DNA of 64,000 bases, from positions 186,001-250,000 of the forward strand of contig NZ_AQOV01000001.1 in assembly GCF_000365425.1 (NCBI RefSeq), given 5' to 3'. The translations under genes and the position numbers were made by a program. This stretch comes from Methylomonas sp. MK1 (GTDB lineage Bacteria > Pseudomonadota > Gammaproteobacteria > Methylococcales > Methylomonadaceae). Below, in pieces: positions 7,891 through 18,006 of this stretch (position 1 is its first letter; the number at the start of each line of letters is the position of its first letter). The notes beneath the pieces were generated by a model. That model had not been told where the DNA came from. It was given only the letters and a program-made list of their open reading frames with translations, and searched no databases.

Positions 7891-9803
7891 GTCGCGGTAG
7901 GAATACCGGTTACCCGGCACCCCCCGCACAGATCCCAGCGTGCGCTGCTAACGCACTGGGCTCCTCCCTCGAGTACGAACGTCGAAGCGGTAACAAGGAT
8001 GGGGATGTAATAATCTAACCCTGGGGAAGAAGCGCGAGGTAATGCGCATGAACCGATCTCAAGTCATAAAATCCTTCTGGCTGCGTCTTCTAATACGGCG
8101 CAGCCAAAGGCGGCGCACTTCGTTGAAGAATAGCCAGATACTGGAATCATTGCCTGAAACGGAAAAATAGTTCAAATGTCCTTGCAGAACTTTTTGAATC
8201 CACTCGCCAGTTTTCGGCACCGGATCATGCCAGCGTTTTCGCAGCTCACTTTTGATCGCGTGCAACGTTGCCCGCATGCGCTTCTTGATGGTTTGACGTC
8301 CGATCACAAACGCGCCGTTTTTCCGGGACTGCGTGCAGAAATGCGTGAAGCCCAGAAAGTCGAAAGTCTCCGGCTTTCCCTCGCCCAGTCGCTTCCTGTC
8401 GCTTATCGCATGCCGTCCAAAGCGGATCAGCTGTGTTTTGTCCGGGTGTAACGTCAAACCAAACGCTTGCAAACGTTCTTGCATGTCTTGCAAAAAGCGT
8501 TTTGCCTCCTGCTCGTATTCAAAACCGAGCACAGTATCATCCGCATAACGGATAATCATCATGTCACCCTGGGCCTTTTGGCGTCGCCATTGATGGCTCC
8601 ATAGATCGAACACATAGTGCAGGTAGATATTTGCCAAGATCGGCGAAACTACTGCCCCTTGCGGAGCCCCCTGAACACTAACCTCCCTATGGGAGCCATT
8701 CATGACGCCGATGGTTAACCATTTGGCGATGAGACGCAGCAAACGTTTATCCCCGATTCGGTGTTGAAGAAATCGCATCAGCCAGTCATGGTTCATGGCA
8801 TCAAAGAACTTCTGGATATCCGCGTCCAACACCCAGTTCACCTTCTTTCTATAAATCCCGGCACTGAGCGCATCCAACGCATCATGTTGGCCGCGCCCCG
8901 GTCGAAATCCATACGAAAACCCCATGAAACTCTCTTCATAGATGGCTTCCAGCACATAAACCACGGCCTGTTGGACAATTTTGTCTTCCAGACACAAGAT
9001 ACTCAACGGTCGTTCCGTACCGTCCGCTTTCGGGATCATCGTCCGTCGTGCTGGGCGGGCTCGATAGCTGCCTTGGTGTATCCGGGCATGTAATGCCGTC
9101 AGCTTCTCAATGAGATTGTCGCCATAGGTGCGCCACGTCACGCCATCGAGACCGGGCGCAGAGTTTCGCTTTAACGCAAAATAACTCTGCTCCAGAAGCT
9201 CAATGGTAATGTGATGCAGTAAGGCGGTGAACTGTACATCCTGCTTTTGTCGCGCCGCTTGGCGCACACCTGCCAATCCATTCGACGCAGTGCCCCGGCT
9301 CTGAGTCCGGACTGCGGTTGCCTGACCGGTGTTCCTCTTGGGCAAAGCCCTTCCCTCCACAACCTCCGCCAAGGGCAAGCCCTCGTTGTTCGGTTGCTTC
9401 ACAGGTACTACGGCTTTGTCCGACTTCTCATCTGCGTGCATATTTATTGTTCAGTTTCTACCTTAATAAACCGGCTCGACATGCCTATCGAGCACAGATG
9501 AGACCTCCCAGGTTCCGTACAAAGGACTTCTCCACATGCTTGGGGTCTACGACTGCGCGAGGTTTGGATACATGCTGGCCAATACGCATGAACCAATATT
9601 GCCTTCTCCTCAGCAGCACGGAATCAGCACCTCGAAGTTCGACCCATTTCGCAGCTCAATACCCAGCCTGTAGTCTCCCCTGTGAACGCTTCACGTTTAC
9701 CCTCACGAGTACCCGCGCATCACTCGGGGCCGAGACGGTTGGCTAGACCTTATCTCGTGGAGGACTTTCACCTCCTATCCTTTGCCAGCTTATCCTGGCG
9801 CAC
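7891..9803 (-). mobile_element. Group II intron
   Basis: On the minus strand a 5' end GTGCGCCAGG at 9803 is followed by the domain I-like pairing AGGAGGTGAAAGTCCTCC. The maturase ORF comes next. After its stop there is a domain V-like hairpin whose 5' arm begins GAGCCCAGTGCG and carries the AGC triad. A domain VI-like hairpin follows, ending ..CCGCGAC at 7891. The 5' boundary is uncertain: a second GTGCG at 9838 is also possible and would leave the upstream HAD frame intact up to LLVEE. All expected parts are present, so the intron is probably full length. Confidence 0.78.
8059..9441 (-). CDS. ltrA: Group II intron reverse transcriptase/maturase
   Basis: 460 residues. The reverse-transcriptase domain covers about residues 85-350. 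It has NSAPGLDGVTWR (RT1 region), YGFRPGRGQHDALDAL, the fingers-palm segment VSVQGAPQGAVVSPILAN, and the catalytic box RYADDTVLGF near residue 300. The group II maturase domain X follows (about 370-445). No HNH endonuclease domain (CxxC pairs) is visible at the C-terminus, so mobility would rely on nicked or single-stranded targets. The protein binds intron RNA, helps it splice and copies it into DNA. It is intact. Confidence 0.93.
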   Translation of the reverse strand: MHADEKSDKAVVPVKQPNNEGLPLAEVVEGRALPKRNTGQATAVRTQSRGTASNGLAGVRQAARQKQDVQFTALLHHITIELLEQSYFALKRNSAPGLDGVTWRTYGDNLIEKLTALHARIHQGSYRARPARRTMIPKADGTERPLSILCLEDKIVQQAVVYVLEAIYEESFMGFSYGFRPGRGQHDALDALSAGIYRKKVNWVLDADIQKFFDAMNHDWLMRFLQHRIGDKRLLRLIAKWLTIGVMNGSHREVSVQGAPQGAVVSPILANIYLHYVFDLWSHQWRRQKAQGDMMIIRYADDTVLGFEYEQEAKRFLQDMQERLQAFGLTLHPDKTQLIRFGRHAISDRKRLGEGKPETFDFLGFTHFCTQSRKNGAFVIGRQTIKKRMRATLHAIKSELRKRWHDPVPKTGEWIQKVLQGHLNYFSVSGNDSSIWLFFNEVRRLWLRRIRRRSQKDFMT

Positions 9804-9807
9804 GCAG

Positions 9808-10147
9808 CTAAGGGTCGAGACCGATATTACACACGCACTCCTCTACCAGCAAGACATCGCCAACTTGGGCCGCCGGAATAAACCTCAGGTCTTTGACCGG
9901 GCCTTGCCATTGGATATATTCGATGTAGGCAAACCACGGCTGCGTATAGTCGTCTTCGACCAGCCGTTTAGCAATCGGTCTAAATCTCGTCTCTTCCACC
10001 GCAGTGAAGACAACAATTCGCGGAAACCAGTCTTTTACCCTGCGTTAAAAAATGTCTGAGTCCGGGCTGGGGAATTTGGCTGTAAGCGGTCGAGATCAGC
10101 GTGCCTTCCAGGTCTAGGGCTAAAATGGTCGGTCGTACGATAGGCAT
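9808..10147 (-). pseudogene. Broken NIF/FCP-type HAD phosphatase gene interrupted near the group II intron
   Basis: From ATG 10147 the frame reads a HAD motif I variant (LALDLEGTLIS) and continues through PQPGLRHFLT. Then a one-base insertion in a GGG run (plus-strand 10038-10040) shifts it. The next frame carries WFPRIVVFTAVEE, an FIEYIEW-like segment and FIPAAQVGDVLLVEE, the usual order of NIF-type HAD phosphatases. The acidic end (normally VDD plus about 40 residues) is missing and the intron starts there. No matching 3' exon is recognisable after the intron, so the gene was truncated as well. The family dephosphorylates unknown substrates in bacteria. Confidence 0.65.
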
Positions 10148-10534
10148 GGGCATCCACAGTTGCGGCGAATCAGCGCTAAAAGCCGGTGCGGCCCATTTAT
10201 CGAGCTCCAGGGTTGACGGTTGCGCTTATTTTCCCAGCAACCAGGCTTTTTTCCGGCTCGTTTTCCAAAATAACCAGAAGATTTTAGCGCCTGACTGAAA
10301 GGTTGCTGTTCCGAGCGATATCGTTCGCGCAAAAAGCGGCAACGATTTGATCGTTGAACCGAATTATTGAAGAAATTTTGTCGAGCGGCGGCGTAAAAGG
10401 CCGTTTCGATAAATTGCTCGGTAGTTGCGGCTCGGCGCTAAAACGCCGGCGAAAATAAGGCCGGCGATTCAGTTCCGAGCAGCAATGATGCGGAAATTTT
10501 CTTGGGATTGCTTGCAAATCGCCGGGTTTCCCGA
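10148..10534. other. Intergenic region, no convincing gene
   Basis: About 390 bp separates the broken HAD gene from the PQQ-like gene. Open frames here are short, with atypical composition and no recognisable motif. The sequence is rich in short GC palindromes, one of which is a plausible terminator (10444-10466). Confidence 0.5.
10444..10466 (-). terminator. Candidate terminator of the PQQ-like propeller gene
   Basis: A perfect 7-bp stem CGCCGGC/GCCGGCG with a 9-nt loop. On the minus strand it is followed by TTTT. It lies about 70 nt after the stop of the beta-propeller gene. The T-run is short, so termination strength is uncertain. Confidence 0.4.
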
Positions 10535-12469
10535 CTATTTCAAGCCGTATACCTTCAACTGACTGCAAACCGGTAATTGATTGTCCGGCGCGGTGCAGTC
10601 TGAGGTACCGACCCGATAAATCATCACATACACCCGGCCATTCGCCACCACCGGCGGAATCATCCGCGACATCTTACCCAAGCCGCCGTTATTGTCGTCA
10701 CCGGTGCGAAATAAGCGTTTCAACTTGTTACCCGGCTCTATCGTGGTCGCGTCGTACGCTATCAGCTGACCTTCGGCAAATTCCTTATTGGCGTCGCCGA
10801 ATTTCGAAAATACCGCCCAGACGATAGCCGAATCAAAATCGATGGCGGGTGCAAAATTAGTGCTTGCGGAGGGCTTGCCGGAGACCATCAACAGACCGCC
10901 GGGCATGCCGCCGGGCGATTCGACGCCCACCGAGGCCAGGTCCTCAGCTTCGGCGCGGAAGCTTGGTAAATTACCGTCCACGGTGGAAAAATTATAGGTT
11001 TTCAAACGCGAGTTTTCACCCCAGACATAGACGATGCCTCCGCTCTGATCGCGCTGCGCCAAGGCCAGCGAGTGGATGTGATGCATTTTGTTGTTTTCCG
11101 GGTCGCCGCATGGCACGAACCAGCCGTGATCACTATGCCCGGATGCCGGGCACGGTAGGCTACGATTCAGATGCTGGGCCCGGTCCCAGTTTTCCTGAAC
11201 GCCGCCCGCAAAGTAGGTTGCCACTAATGGCGGTTTGGACATCAATTGATTAAAGCGGTCGTTCCGGCCCAAATTAAGTTTATCCAAGGAGTAAATGATG
11301 CCGTCCTTGGTGCCCTGCAATAGCAGCCTTGAACCCGGTACTAGCATCGGCCCGGCCGCGCCGAAATCCCAGTCGGCGCCAGCAGCATGGGCTTCTGCCC
11401 TGCCGCAAGAAACTTCAGAGTTATTGTCGCCCCAGAGACACTTATCAGCGGGAACGCGCTCATCCAAAAACGCTTTGTAAAAATCCACCTTTTCCAACTC
11501 AGGCCGAGAGCCGCCGACACTAGGTTTAAAACGGAGTTTGATCATGCTCTCGGCTAGATCGACATCGCCGTTATTTGAAGTGCCGTTGGATGTTGCGACA
11601 TAAATCATGTCGTCTTCAGTGACGGGCGCACCGCCGGCATGCCAGATGCCGGCGCCCCAGGAGTTGAATGAGGTGGCGCAAAATATCGCCGCTTGTTTGG
11701 AAAATCCGGCTTGGCCGAGCAAGGCCCTGGTGTCGTAAGCCACCACGAAACCATGCGGGTTTTTCCGGCCGCCCATCAGCGATTCGCCGTTGGCGGCAAA
11801 TGCCATGACCAAGCCATTGTTAGCCGTCAACGCCAGTCCGGCGCGCAGTTTGGGATAAACGTATTGCTTGGTTTGATTGTTTTGCCGATACGTAGCGCCG
11901 GCGTCGTTAAACCAGCAGCCGTTGCCTTCCTGCGACTTACCGAAGATACGCACCGGTTTACTTTTTTGACTGCCGTTTAGCGGATTTAAGGCATACACCC
12001 AGTAATCGCGGAACCGGTTGTCGTTGTTCTTCTTTTGCCAGGAAGCGACAAACAGTGTGTTGCTGGCAGGATCGACAATCGGCGTGGCGGAAATACCCCA
12101 GGTGGGCGTGTGCTTCCACATGTCCATGTCTTGCGAGCTGATCTCGGGGCCGAGTTTAACTTTATAGACTGTGTCGTTGGTGCGGGCGTTGATGCCGATC
12201 ACTTCGTTTTTCATGGTGGTGACAATCACCAAATCGTCGGCACCGGCACCATTTTCGATTACCAAGGGCTGGGTTTCGACTTTGGCATTGAAATCGTAAG
12301 TACGCAGCAGGCCGAATTGCTCGGAATTCACGTTAGCTTTATTAAGTGTGAATTCTTGATTGTTGGCCGCGGTACGAAAATTATTGCCTGCGCGTTGCGT
12401 CACGCTAACCGCCAGCGCGGTATTAATCCAAAAAACCGTACAGATAAAACCCAATTGCAGCAATTTCAT
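10535..12469 (-). CDS. Secreted PQQ-like beta-propeller repeat protein
   Basis: 644 residues from ATG 12469, chosen because GGGGAG lies 8 nt upstream; a start nine codons earlier has no such site. A signal peptide is evident (MKLLQLGFICTVFWINTALA). The body has several blades that each end in a short strand plus a YALN/YDTR/YSLDKL-type turn, as in quinoprotein/BamB-like propellers (VYALNPLNG, VVAYDTRALL, IIYSLDKLN, LIAYDATT). Cysteines are paired late in the sequence. No PQQ ligand set or cytochrome c motif is visible, so an enzymatic role is unproven; it may be a periplasmic or extracellular scaffold. It stands alone, with no companion dehydrogenase gene. Confidence 0.7.
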   Translation of the reverse strand: MKLLQLGFICTVFWINTALAVSVTQRAGNNFRTAANNQEFTLNKANVNSEQFGLLRTYDFNAKVETQPLVIENGAGADDLVIVTTMKNEVIGINARTNDTVYKVKLGPEISSQDMDMWKHTPTWGISATPIVDPASNTLFVASWQKKNNDNRFRDYWVYALNPLNGSQKSKPVRIFGKSQEGNGCWFNDAGATYRQNNQTKQYVYPKLRAGLALTANNGLVMAFAANGESLMGGRKNPHGFVVAYDTRALLGQAGFSKQAAIFCATSFNSWGAGIWHAGGAPVTEDDMIYVATSNGTSNNGDVDLAESMIKLRFKPSVGGSRPELEKVDFYKAFLDERVPADKCLWGDNNSEVSCGRAEAHAAGADWDFGAAGPMLVPGSRLLLQGTKDGIIYSLDKLNLGRNDRFNQLMSKPPLVATYFAGGVQENWDRAQHLNRSLPCPASGHSDHGWFVPCGDPENNKMHHIHSLALAQRDQSGGIVYVWGENSRLKTYNFSTVDGNLPSFRAEAEDLASVGVESPGGMPGGLLMVSGKPSASTNFAPAIDFDSAIVWAVFSKFGDANKEFAEGQLIAYDATTIEPGNKLKRLFRTGDDNNGGLGKMSRMIPPVVANGRVYVMIYRVGTSDCTAPDNQLPVCSQLKVYGLK

Positions 12470-12757
12470 GGCTCGCTCTCCCCAGTTGAATGTCAACTGA
12501 GCCTAGAGCCAGCACAAGGATATTGTCAAGCCCTTTATAAATAAGGTATTTAACGGTTTTGGCTTGATGATTTACTGTTCCTCAAGCAATTAACTCACCG
12601 CCCGCTTGGGGGATGAATGACTAACGTAGGGTTTTGCTAAGTGACTAACCGGCGCTCTCAGCCAAAACCTGCCCAGTAGCTGTTACGCGCCTAGGCAAGT
12701 TTTTGTAGTAATCTAGTTTCAACGCGTAAATCCCGATTATGGCGAGGTGAGAATGTC

Positions 12758-14263
12758 ATGGATATAAAGCTGCCTTTAGATGCCAAACTGGTCATGGCTT
12801 TGAGCAAATCGAGCGCTTCGATTTCAGAGCTAAAACTGAATCAAGTGCTGGACGCCAAAATCATCACCAATCAAGTCATGCTGAATACCTTGACGGTCAG
12901 CGTTGCCGATAAAACCATGACTTTGCAGAGCCAACAGGCATTGGCTTTGCAACCCGGCCAGACCTTGCAGTTGCAAGTGGTGAAACTTTTACCGACCCCT
13001 GAGCTAAAAATTATCGCTCCGCCACTATCGCAAGCGCCGAATACGTCTAGCTTAGCGGCGCCCGAAGCACAACTATTTAAATTACTGCCCTCCCCGACCA
13101 CTCCAGCGACTGCAACACCACCTCTACTCAGCAATCCGCTGGCGACATTAAACCCCGGTGACCATGTACAGGCGCAGATTTTGAATATCGGCAAACATAC
13201 GCTAACGGTGCAACTGACGCCAACGCAGAGTGATGCCAAGCAAACCCAAAGCACAGCGTTGCCTGGCGGCGAAAACCGAGTAGTGCTGGATAACAAACAG
13301 TTGCAATGGACCGATCCGCTGGCCAAATCCGCGCTAACCGTCGGCAGTCGCGTTGATTTGCAAATGCTGAAGAGTGGCGAGACCCCAGTACTTAGCGCGT
13401 CTTTGCCTACGCCTTCTATTGACGAACACATCGCGACGGTGTTTAAACAGTTACTGCCCATTCAAGTGCCGTCACAGCAATTGCTGGAGCATCTGGCGCC
13501 TTTGATACAGCCTGCCGAAAGCGATAAAACCGTAGGCGAATTACTCAAGCAACTGGCCCGCGAAATATTGCAGCATGTTCCGGACAAAACAAAGTTGTTC
13601 GAACCGGCCACCCTCAAGCAAGCCATCGCCCAGTCCGGTTTGTTTATGGAGCGCAATTTAGTCGACGCGGAGGCAAATCCGCAATCGCAAATGTTGCAAG
13701 ACGACTTTAAATTAAAACTGAGCAAGCTGATTGCACAGCTAGGCTTGGAACTGGCGGTGCCTAAGGACGACAGTTCGGCTCAACAAACTGCAAGCGAATT
13801 ACTGAAAGAAACCTTGCAAAAAGCCCAGGGCAATCTGGCCAAATTGACCTTGGATCAACTCAATTCGTTGCCCAGGGACGATTCGCCCAAACAGGTCTGG
13901 ATATTGGAGTTACCGTTCTTTAATAAAGCCGAACCGGAAACGCTGCAACTGATGGTGGAACAAGACAAACAAGCCAACAGCGAGAACGGCCAAAAGAACT
14001 GGGTAGTGAGCATTACCATTACCCCTCCCGAACTTGCTACAATACATTGCAAGGTCTCCTGTTACGACGGCACTATTAATACCCGTTTCTGGAGCGAGTC
14101 CACCAGCACCGTGGATAAAATTAATGCACGTCTGGACTATTTAAGACAACAGTTCGAACAAAAAGGATTAAAACCCGGATTTATGGATGTTCAACAAGGG
14201 AAACCCTCGCAAACCAATCCGCAAACGCTCCCGCCGCAAAGTCTATTGAGCGAAAAAGTCTGA
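12758..14263 (+). CDS. FliK-like flagellar hook-length control protein
   Basis: 501 residues. The N-terminal two thirds is low-complexity and rich in Q, T, P and L, with no clear fold (for example residues about 100-180). The last ~100 residues fit the FliK C-terminal Flg_hook domain (WILELPFF, then WVVSITITPPEL, then a W-containing strand and a helical end). FliK measures the hook and switches the flagellar export gate. No other flagellar gene lies nearby, so a solitary paralogue is likely. GAGGTGAGA lies just upstream of the ATG at 12758. Confidence 0.7.
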   Translation: MDIKLPLDAKLVMALSKSSASISELKLNQVLDAKIITNQVMLNTLTVSVADKTMTLQSQQALALQPGQTLQLQVVKLLPTPELKIIAPPLSQAPNTSSLAAPEAQLFKLLPSPTTPATATPPLLSNPLATLNPGDHVQAQILNIGKHTLTVQLTPTQSDAKQTQSTALPGGENRVVLDNKQLQWTDPLAKSALTVGSRVDLQMLKSGETPVLSASLPTPSIDEHIATVFKQLLPIQVPSQQLLEHLAPLIQPAESDKTVGELLKQLAREILQHVPDKTKLFEPATLKQAIAQSGLFMERNLVDAEANPQSQMLQDDFKLKLSKLIAQLGLELAVPKDDSSAQQTASELLKETLQKAQGNLAKLTLDQLNSLPRDDSPKQVWILELPFFNKAEPETLQLMVEQDKQANSENGQKNWVVSITITPPELATIHCKVSCYDGTINTRFWSESTSTVDKINARLDYLRQQFEQKGLKPGFMDVQQGKPSQTNPQTLPPQSLLSEKV

Positions 14264-14415
14264 TACCGGGACGGAATACAGCAATTGGATACACAAATCT
14301 GCCGCGAACAGGCTAACAATTTAACCACAACAATTTATTCGCCCAACCAGGGATTACGCTGCCGTGGTTGCCGAAACAACTTCTTACGCTAGCCGACGCT
14401 ATGGAGAATTAACGC

Positions 14416-15420
14416 ATGTCCCACCAAGTTACCCTGACCCAGTTCATCATCGAGCAGCAACGCGGGTTACCGGACGCTTCCGGTACGTTCACGCTGCTGC
14501 TGAATAACATCGTGACTGCGTGCAAACAGATCTCTCACCGGGTCAATTGCGGCGCCCTGATTGGGGTGTTGGGCAGTGCGGAATCGGAAAACGTGCAGGG
14601 CGAAGTACAAAAAAAGTTGGATATTATTACCAACGACATCATGGTCAAAGCTTTGGACTGGAGTGGTTCGCTGGGCGGTATGGCATCGGAGGAAATCAAC
14701 GACCCGATCAAAATCCCAAAACAATATCCAAAGGGCAAATATCTGGTGTTGTTTGATCCACTGGATGGCTCGTCTAATATCGATATTAATCTGACTGTGG
14801 GTACGATTTTTTCGATTCTGCGCTGCCGGGAAGGCGTCGAACCGGAAACCGAGGATTTTTTGCGCAAAGGCACCGAGCAAGTCTGCGCCGGTTTTGTGTT
14901 GTATGGCCCATCCACCATGTTGGTGCTAACCACAGGCAACGGGGTGAATGCTTTTACGCTGGATCAGGATATCGGCGAGTTCATTCTGACCCATTGCAAT
15001 ATGAAAATTCCCGAGGAAAGCAGCGAGTTTGCCATCAACATGTCCAACCAACGTTTCTGGGAGCCGCCGGTGAAGCGTTATATTGACGAATGCGTCGCGG
15101 GTGTGGACGGGCCGCGCGGCAAAGATTTCAATATGCGTTGGGTGGCTTCGCTGGTGGCTGAAGTCTATCGCATCCTCACGCGCGGCGGCGTATTCCTGTA
15201 TCCGCACGATTTACGCGATCCGTCCAAGCCTGGCAAACTACGGCTGATGTATGAAGCCAACCCGATGGCATTCATTATCGAACAAGCCGGTGGACTATGT
15301 TCGACCGGCCGTGAACGGATTTTGGACTTGAAACCCAGCAGTATTCATCAACGGGTTCCATTGATTTTGGGTTCCAAATCCGAAGTAGAACGCATAGTTG
15401 CTTATCACCAGCAGGATTAA
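14416..15420 (+). CDS. fbp: Fructose-1,6-bisphosphatase class I
   Basis: 334 residues, the normal length. It hydrolyses fructose 1,6-bisphosphate to fructose 6-phosphate in the cytoplasm, in gluconeogenesis and pentose cycles; in methanotrophs it also serves the ribulose monophosphate route. The metal site is visible as MASEEIND (about 90-97) and the signature [12 protein letters not shown] (about 114-125). The C-terminal catalytic loop [19 protein letters not shown] is also present. GGAGAA lies just before the ATG. It is followed by fnr after 62 nt and preceded by the FliK-like gene; no functional link between these is evident. Confidence 0.96.
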   Translation: MSHQVTLTQFIIEQQRGLPDASGTFTLLLNNIVTACKQISHRVNCGALIGVLGSAESENVQGEVQKKLDIITNDIMVKALDWSGSLGGMASEEINDPIKIPKQYPKGKYLVLFDPLDGSSNIDINLTVGTIFSILRCREGVEPETEDFLRKGTEQVCAGFVLYGPSTMLVLTTGNGVNAFTLDQDIGEFILTHCNMKIPEESSEFAINMSNQRFWEPPVKRYIDECVAGVDGPRGKDFNMRWVASLVAEVYRILTRGGVFLYPHDLRDPSKPGKLRLMYEANPMAFIIEQAGGLCSTGRERILDLKPSSIHQRVPLILGSKSEVERIVAYHQQD

Positions 15421-15482
15421 CCAACAAACCGTCGCAAACTCGCCGTTTCCTGACGAAGCGGCAAACTATCAAGCCCAAAACT

Positions 15483-16217
15483 ATGCTTTCATCGAAACCC
15501 CAAGCCACTGAGCCGCTTAAAAATCAAGTCAGTTGCGTTAATTGCAGTCTGGATAATATTTGTTTACCGCGCGGCCTGTCGCAAGCCGAAATCAATAACA
15601 TCAGCCAAGTCGTCAAGGCCCGCAAAACTTTGCAGCGCGGCGATTTTATCTACCGCGAAGGCGATAATTTCCGCGGCATTCTGGCGATAAAGTCCGGTAG
15701 CGCTAAGCTGGTGGCTAACGATAGCCATGGCAACGAGCACATATTGAATATTCTGTTGCCCGGCGAATTACTGGGCTTCGACGGTCTTTCCGCCGAAAAG
15801 CACGGCTGCGCGGCTATTGCTTTGGAAACCATGAGTTTCTGCATCCTGCCGGCTGACAATATGGAAGACTTGTTCAAGAATATGCCCAGCCTGACGCGCG
15901 AATTGTTTCGGCATACCGGCGAGAAAATGCTGGAGGATAAAAACCAGCTGGTATTGAGCAAACGGCCGGCCGAAGAGCGCTTGGCTTACTTTTTGATCAG
16001 CTTATCCGAAAGGTTGAAACGGCGCGGATTTTCGTCGTCGGAATTCAAGCTGTCGCTAACCCGCCAGGAAATCGGCAATCATTTGGGTCTGGCTTTGGAA
16101 ACGGTGAGCAGGCTGCTGAAAAAATTTCAGGACGACAATTTAATTGTGGTGCAAAACCGCTTTATTGCGATCAAAGATCTTGCCGCCTTGCGCAATATGT
16201 TAGTACCGTTGGAATAA
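15483..16217 (+). CDS. fnr: FNR/ANR-type oxygen-sensing transcription regulator
   Basis: 244 residues of the CRP-FNR family. Cysteines C18, C21 and C27 (CVNCSLDNIC) plus C109 fit the four ligands of the oxygen-labile [4Fe-4S] cluster. An effector-type beta-roll precedes the dimerisation helix. The helix-turn-helix near the C-terminus contains ETVSRLLKKF, with the E and R that in FNR read the TTGAT half-site. It should switch genes between oxic and oxygen-poor conditions; the cydBX genes at 63.5 kb are a plausible target, but I saw no clear FNR box there in the part that is in the window. Confidence 0.93.
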   Translation: MLSSKPQATEPLKNQVSCVNCSLDNICLPRGLSQAEINNISQVVKARKTLQRGDFIYREGDNFRGILAIKSGSAKLVANDSHGNEHILNILLPGELLGFDGLSAEKHGCAAIALETMSFCILPADNMEDLFKNMPSLTRELFRHTGEKMLEDKNQLVLSKRPAEERLAYFLISLSERLKRRGFSSSEFKLSLTRQEIGNHLGLALETVSRLLKKFQDDNLIVVQNRFIAIKDLAALRNMLVPLE

Positions 16218-16221
16218 GCTA

Positions 16222-16986
16222 CTAATTTTTAATACCGATACCTTTATGCAACAGCAACAAGCTTAGTGCGGTTAAAAACACGATAAAGCCGCCCGTCATC
16301 GCGAAAGCCAGTTCAATCTCTACATCACTGACCCCGATCATGCCGTAACGAAAGGCGTTGATCATATATAAAATCGGATTGGCTTGGGCGATTTTTTGCC
16401 AGATTCCCGGCAACATCGCTACCGAATAGAACACGCCGCCCAGATAACTCAAGGGCGTCAAGACAAAGTTCGGAATGATGGAAATATCATCAAAGCTATC
16501 GGCAAACACCGCGTTGATGAAACCGGCCAGTGCGAACAAGGTCGCCGTCAGTACAAACACTGCGGCGGCAATGTCCCAATGCAGAATTGTGGTGTGGGTA
16601 AACATCATCGAAATACCCGCGACCACCACGCCGACCAACACCCCGCGCGCGATGCCACCGCAGACGTAACCGGCCAAAATCACATAATTCGGCACCGGCG
16701 CCACCAAAAGCTCTTCGATATGGCGCTGGAATTTGGTGGAATAAAACGAGGACACCACATTGGAGTACGAATGGCTGATCACCGACATCAGAATAATGCC
16801 GGGCACAATGTAGTCCATATAGCTGACGCCATGTACCAAGCCTATGCGGTCACCGATCAACTTGCCGAAGATAAGGAAATACAGCGCCGTGGTAATGGCC
16901 GGTGGCAATAGCGTTTGCGGCCAAATCCGGGTGAAACGGCGGATTTCTTTGAATAAAATCGTAAAAAAAGCGACCGAGTAGTTCAT
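16222..16986 (-). CDS. yadH: ABC-2 type exporter permease (YadH-like)
   Basis: 254 residues with six hydrophobic segments and the ABC-2 transporter layout. It begins with a cytoplasmic amphipathic stretch (FKEIRRFTRIWPQTLLPP), and a long central helix pair contains PNYVILAGYVCGGIARG. A conserved NPILYMINAFRYG motif lies before the last helix. Start and upstream gene overlap by 4 nt (ATGA), so both subunits are translated together. The substrate is unknown; YadGH-type exporters are poorly characterised. Confidence 0.88.
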   Translation of the reverse strand: MNYSVAFFTILFKEIRRFTRIWPQTLLPPAITTALYFLIFGKLIGDRIGLVHGVSYMDYIVPGIILMSVISHSYSNVVSSFYSTKFQRHIEELLVAPVPNYVILAGYVCGGIARGVLVGVVVAGISMMFTHTTILHWDIAAAVFVLTATLFALAGFINAVFADSFDDISIIPNFVLTPLSYLGGVFYSVAMLPGIWQKIAQANPILYMINAFRYGMIGVSDVEIELAFAMTGGFIVFLTALSLLLLHKGIGIKN

Positions 16987-17888
16987 TGCACCAAATCCAA
17001 AAATAATTGTTCCAGACGATTAGACTTGTTGCGCAGGCTCAGGACCTCGATATGTTGCTCAGATAGGGCCTGAAATAAACGGTTTAGACCGTGGCTTTTC
17101 GGCACCGCCACATCCAATACGGTATCGGCGCTCAACACAATTTCACAGCCATCGATTGCCGGTGCTTGAGTTAATGGGCGAGATATATCCAATACAAAAT
17201 GATCGGTATGCAAGCGGCTCAACAAACTGCTCATCGCCGATTTCTCGATGATTTGTCCGTTATTGATGATGGCGATATTCCGGCATAGGCTTTCGGCTTC
17301 TTCCAGATAATGGGTGGTCAAAATGATGGTGGTGCCTTGTTTGTTGACGTCCTGCATCATCTCCCACATCGAGCGGCGGATTTCGATGTCTACGCCGGCG
17401 GTGGGTTCGTCCAATATTAACAAGCGCGGCGAATGCACCATTGCTCTGGCTATCATCAACCGCCGCTTCATGCCGCCGGACAAGCGTCGAGAAACCACAT
17501 CGCGCTTATCCCACAGCTCCATTTGCCGCAAGCATTGTTCGGTGCGCTGCAAGGCTTGCTTGCGCGGAATGCCGTAATAACCGGCCTGGTTCATCACCAC
17601 GCTCATGCTGGTTTCGAATTGATTGAAGTTCACTTCCTGCGGTACCACGCCAATGCAGGTTTTGGCGGCGACATTGTCTTTATCCAAGTCGTGACCGAAG
17701 ATGCTGACCGATCCGCTGGATTTGTTGACCAGCGAACTGATGATGCCGATCAAGGTCGATTTGCCGGCGCCATTGGGACCCAACAACGCGAAAAAGTCGC
17801 CGCGCTGGACATCGAGATCCACGCCTTTCAAGGCTACAAAGCCATTGTTGTAGGTCTTTTTTAGGTTTTGGATGGATAAAGCCGTCAT
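16983..17888 (-). CDS. yadG: ABC exporter ATP-binding protein (YadG-like)
   Basis: 301 residues. It has Walker A GPNGAGKSTL (about 38-47), a Q-loop (VVPQEVNFNQF), the signature RLSGGMKRRL, Walker B LLILDEPTAGVD and an H-loop (LTTHYLEEAE). A C-terminal extension of about 70 residues is typical of drug and lipid exporters of the ABC-2 class. It drives the membrane subunit encoded immediately downstream. Upstream, divergent ppx begins about 120 bp away. Confidence 0.93.
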   Translation of the reverse strand: MTALSIQNLKKTYNNGFVALKGVDLDVQRGDFFALLGPNGAGKSTLIGIISSLVNKSSGSVSIFGHDLDKDNVAAKTCIGVVPQEVNFNQFETSMSVVMNQAGYYGIPRKQALQRTEQCLRQMELWDKRDVVSRRLSGGMKRRLMIARAMVHSPRLLILDEPTAGVDIEIRRSMWEMMQDVNKQGTTIILTTHYLEEAESLCRNIAIINNGQIIEKSAMSSLLSRLHTDHFVLDISRPLTQAPAIDGCEIVLSADTVLDVAVPKSHGLNRLFQALSEQHIEVLSLRNKSNRLEQLFLDLVQ

Positions 17889-18006
17889 GCTCTAATGTTA
17901 TAATCTCGGGCAAAGGAATTGACGCGATCTTTAAAAATGCATCAATAAAGCTTTCCGATTCTATCAGAATTCGCCAACCCTCAGCAGCCTGAACAGGAAT
18001 AGACTC

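Noticed and set aside
7791-8018. Plus-strand 75-codon frame over the intron 3' end
   Set aside because: It covers the intron domain V/VI and a palindrome; no protein features.
10284-10568. Open frame overlapping the end of the PQQ-like gene
   Set aside because: It lies in palindrome-rich spacer, overlaps the real gene and has no recognisable domain.
14264-14415. FlhB-like gene usually following a solitary FliK-like gene
   Set aside because: The spacer to fbp is only 152 bp and has no such frame.
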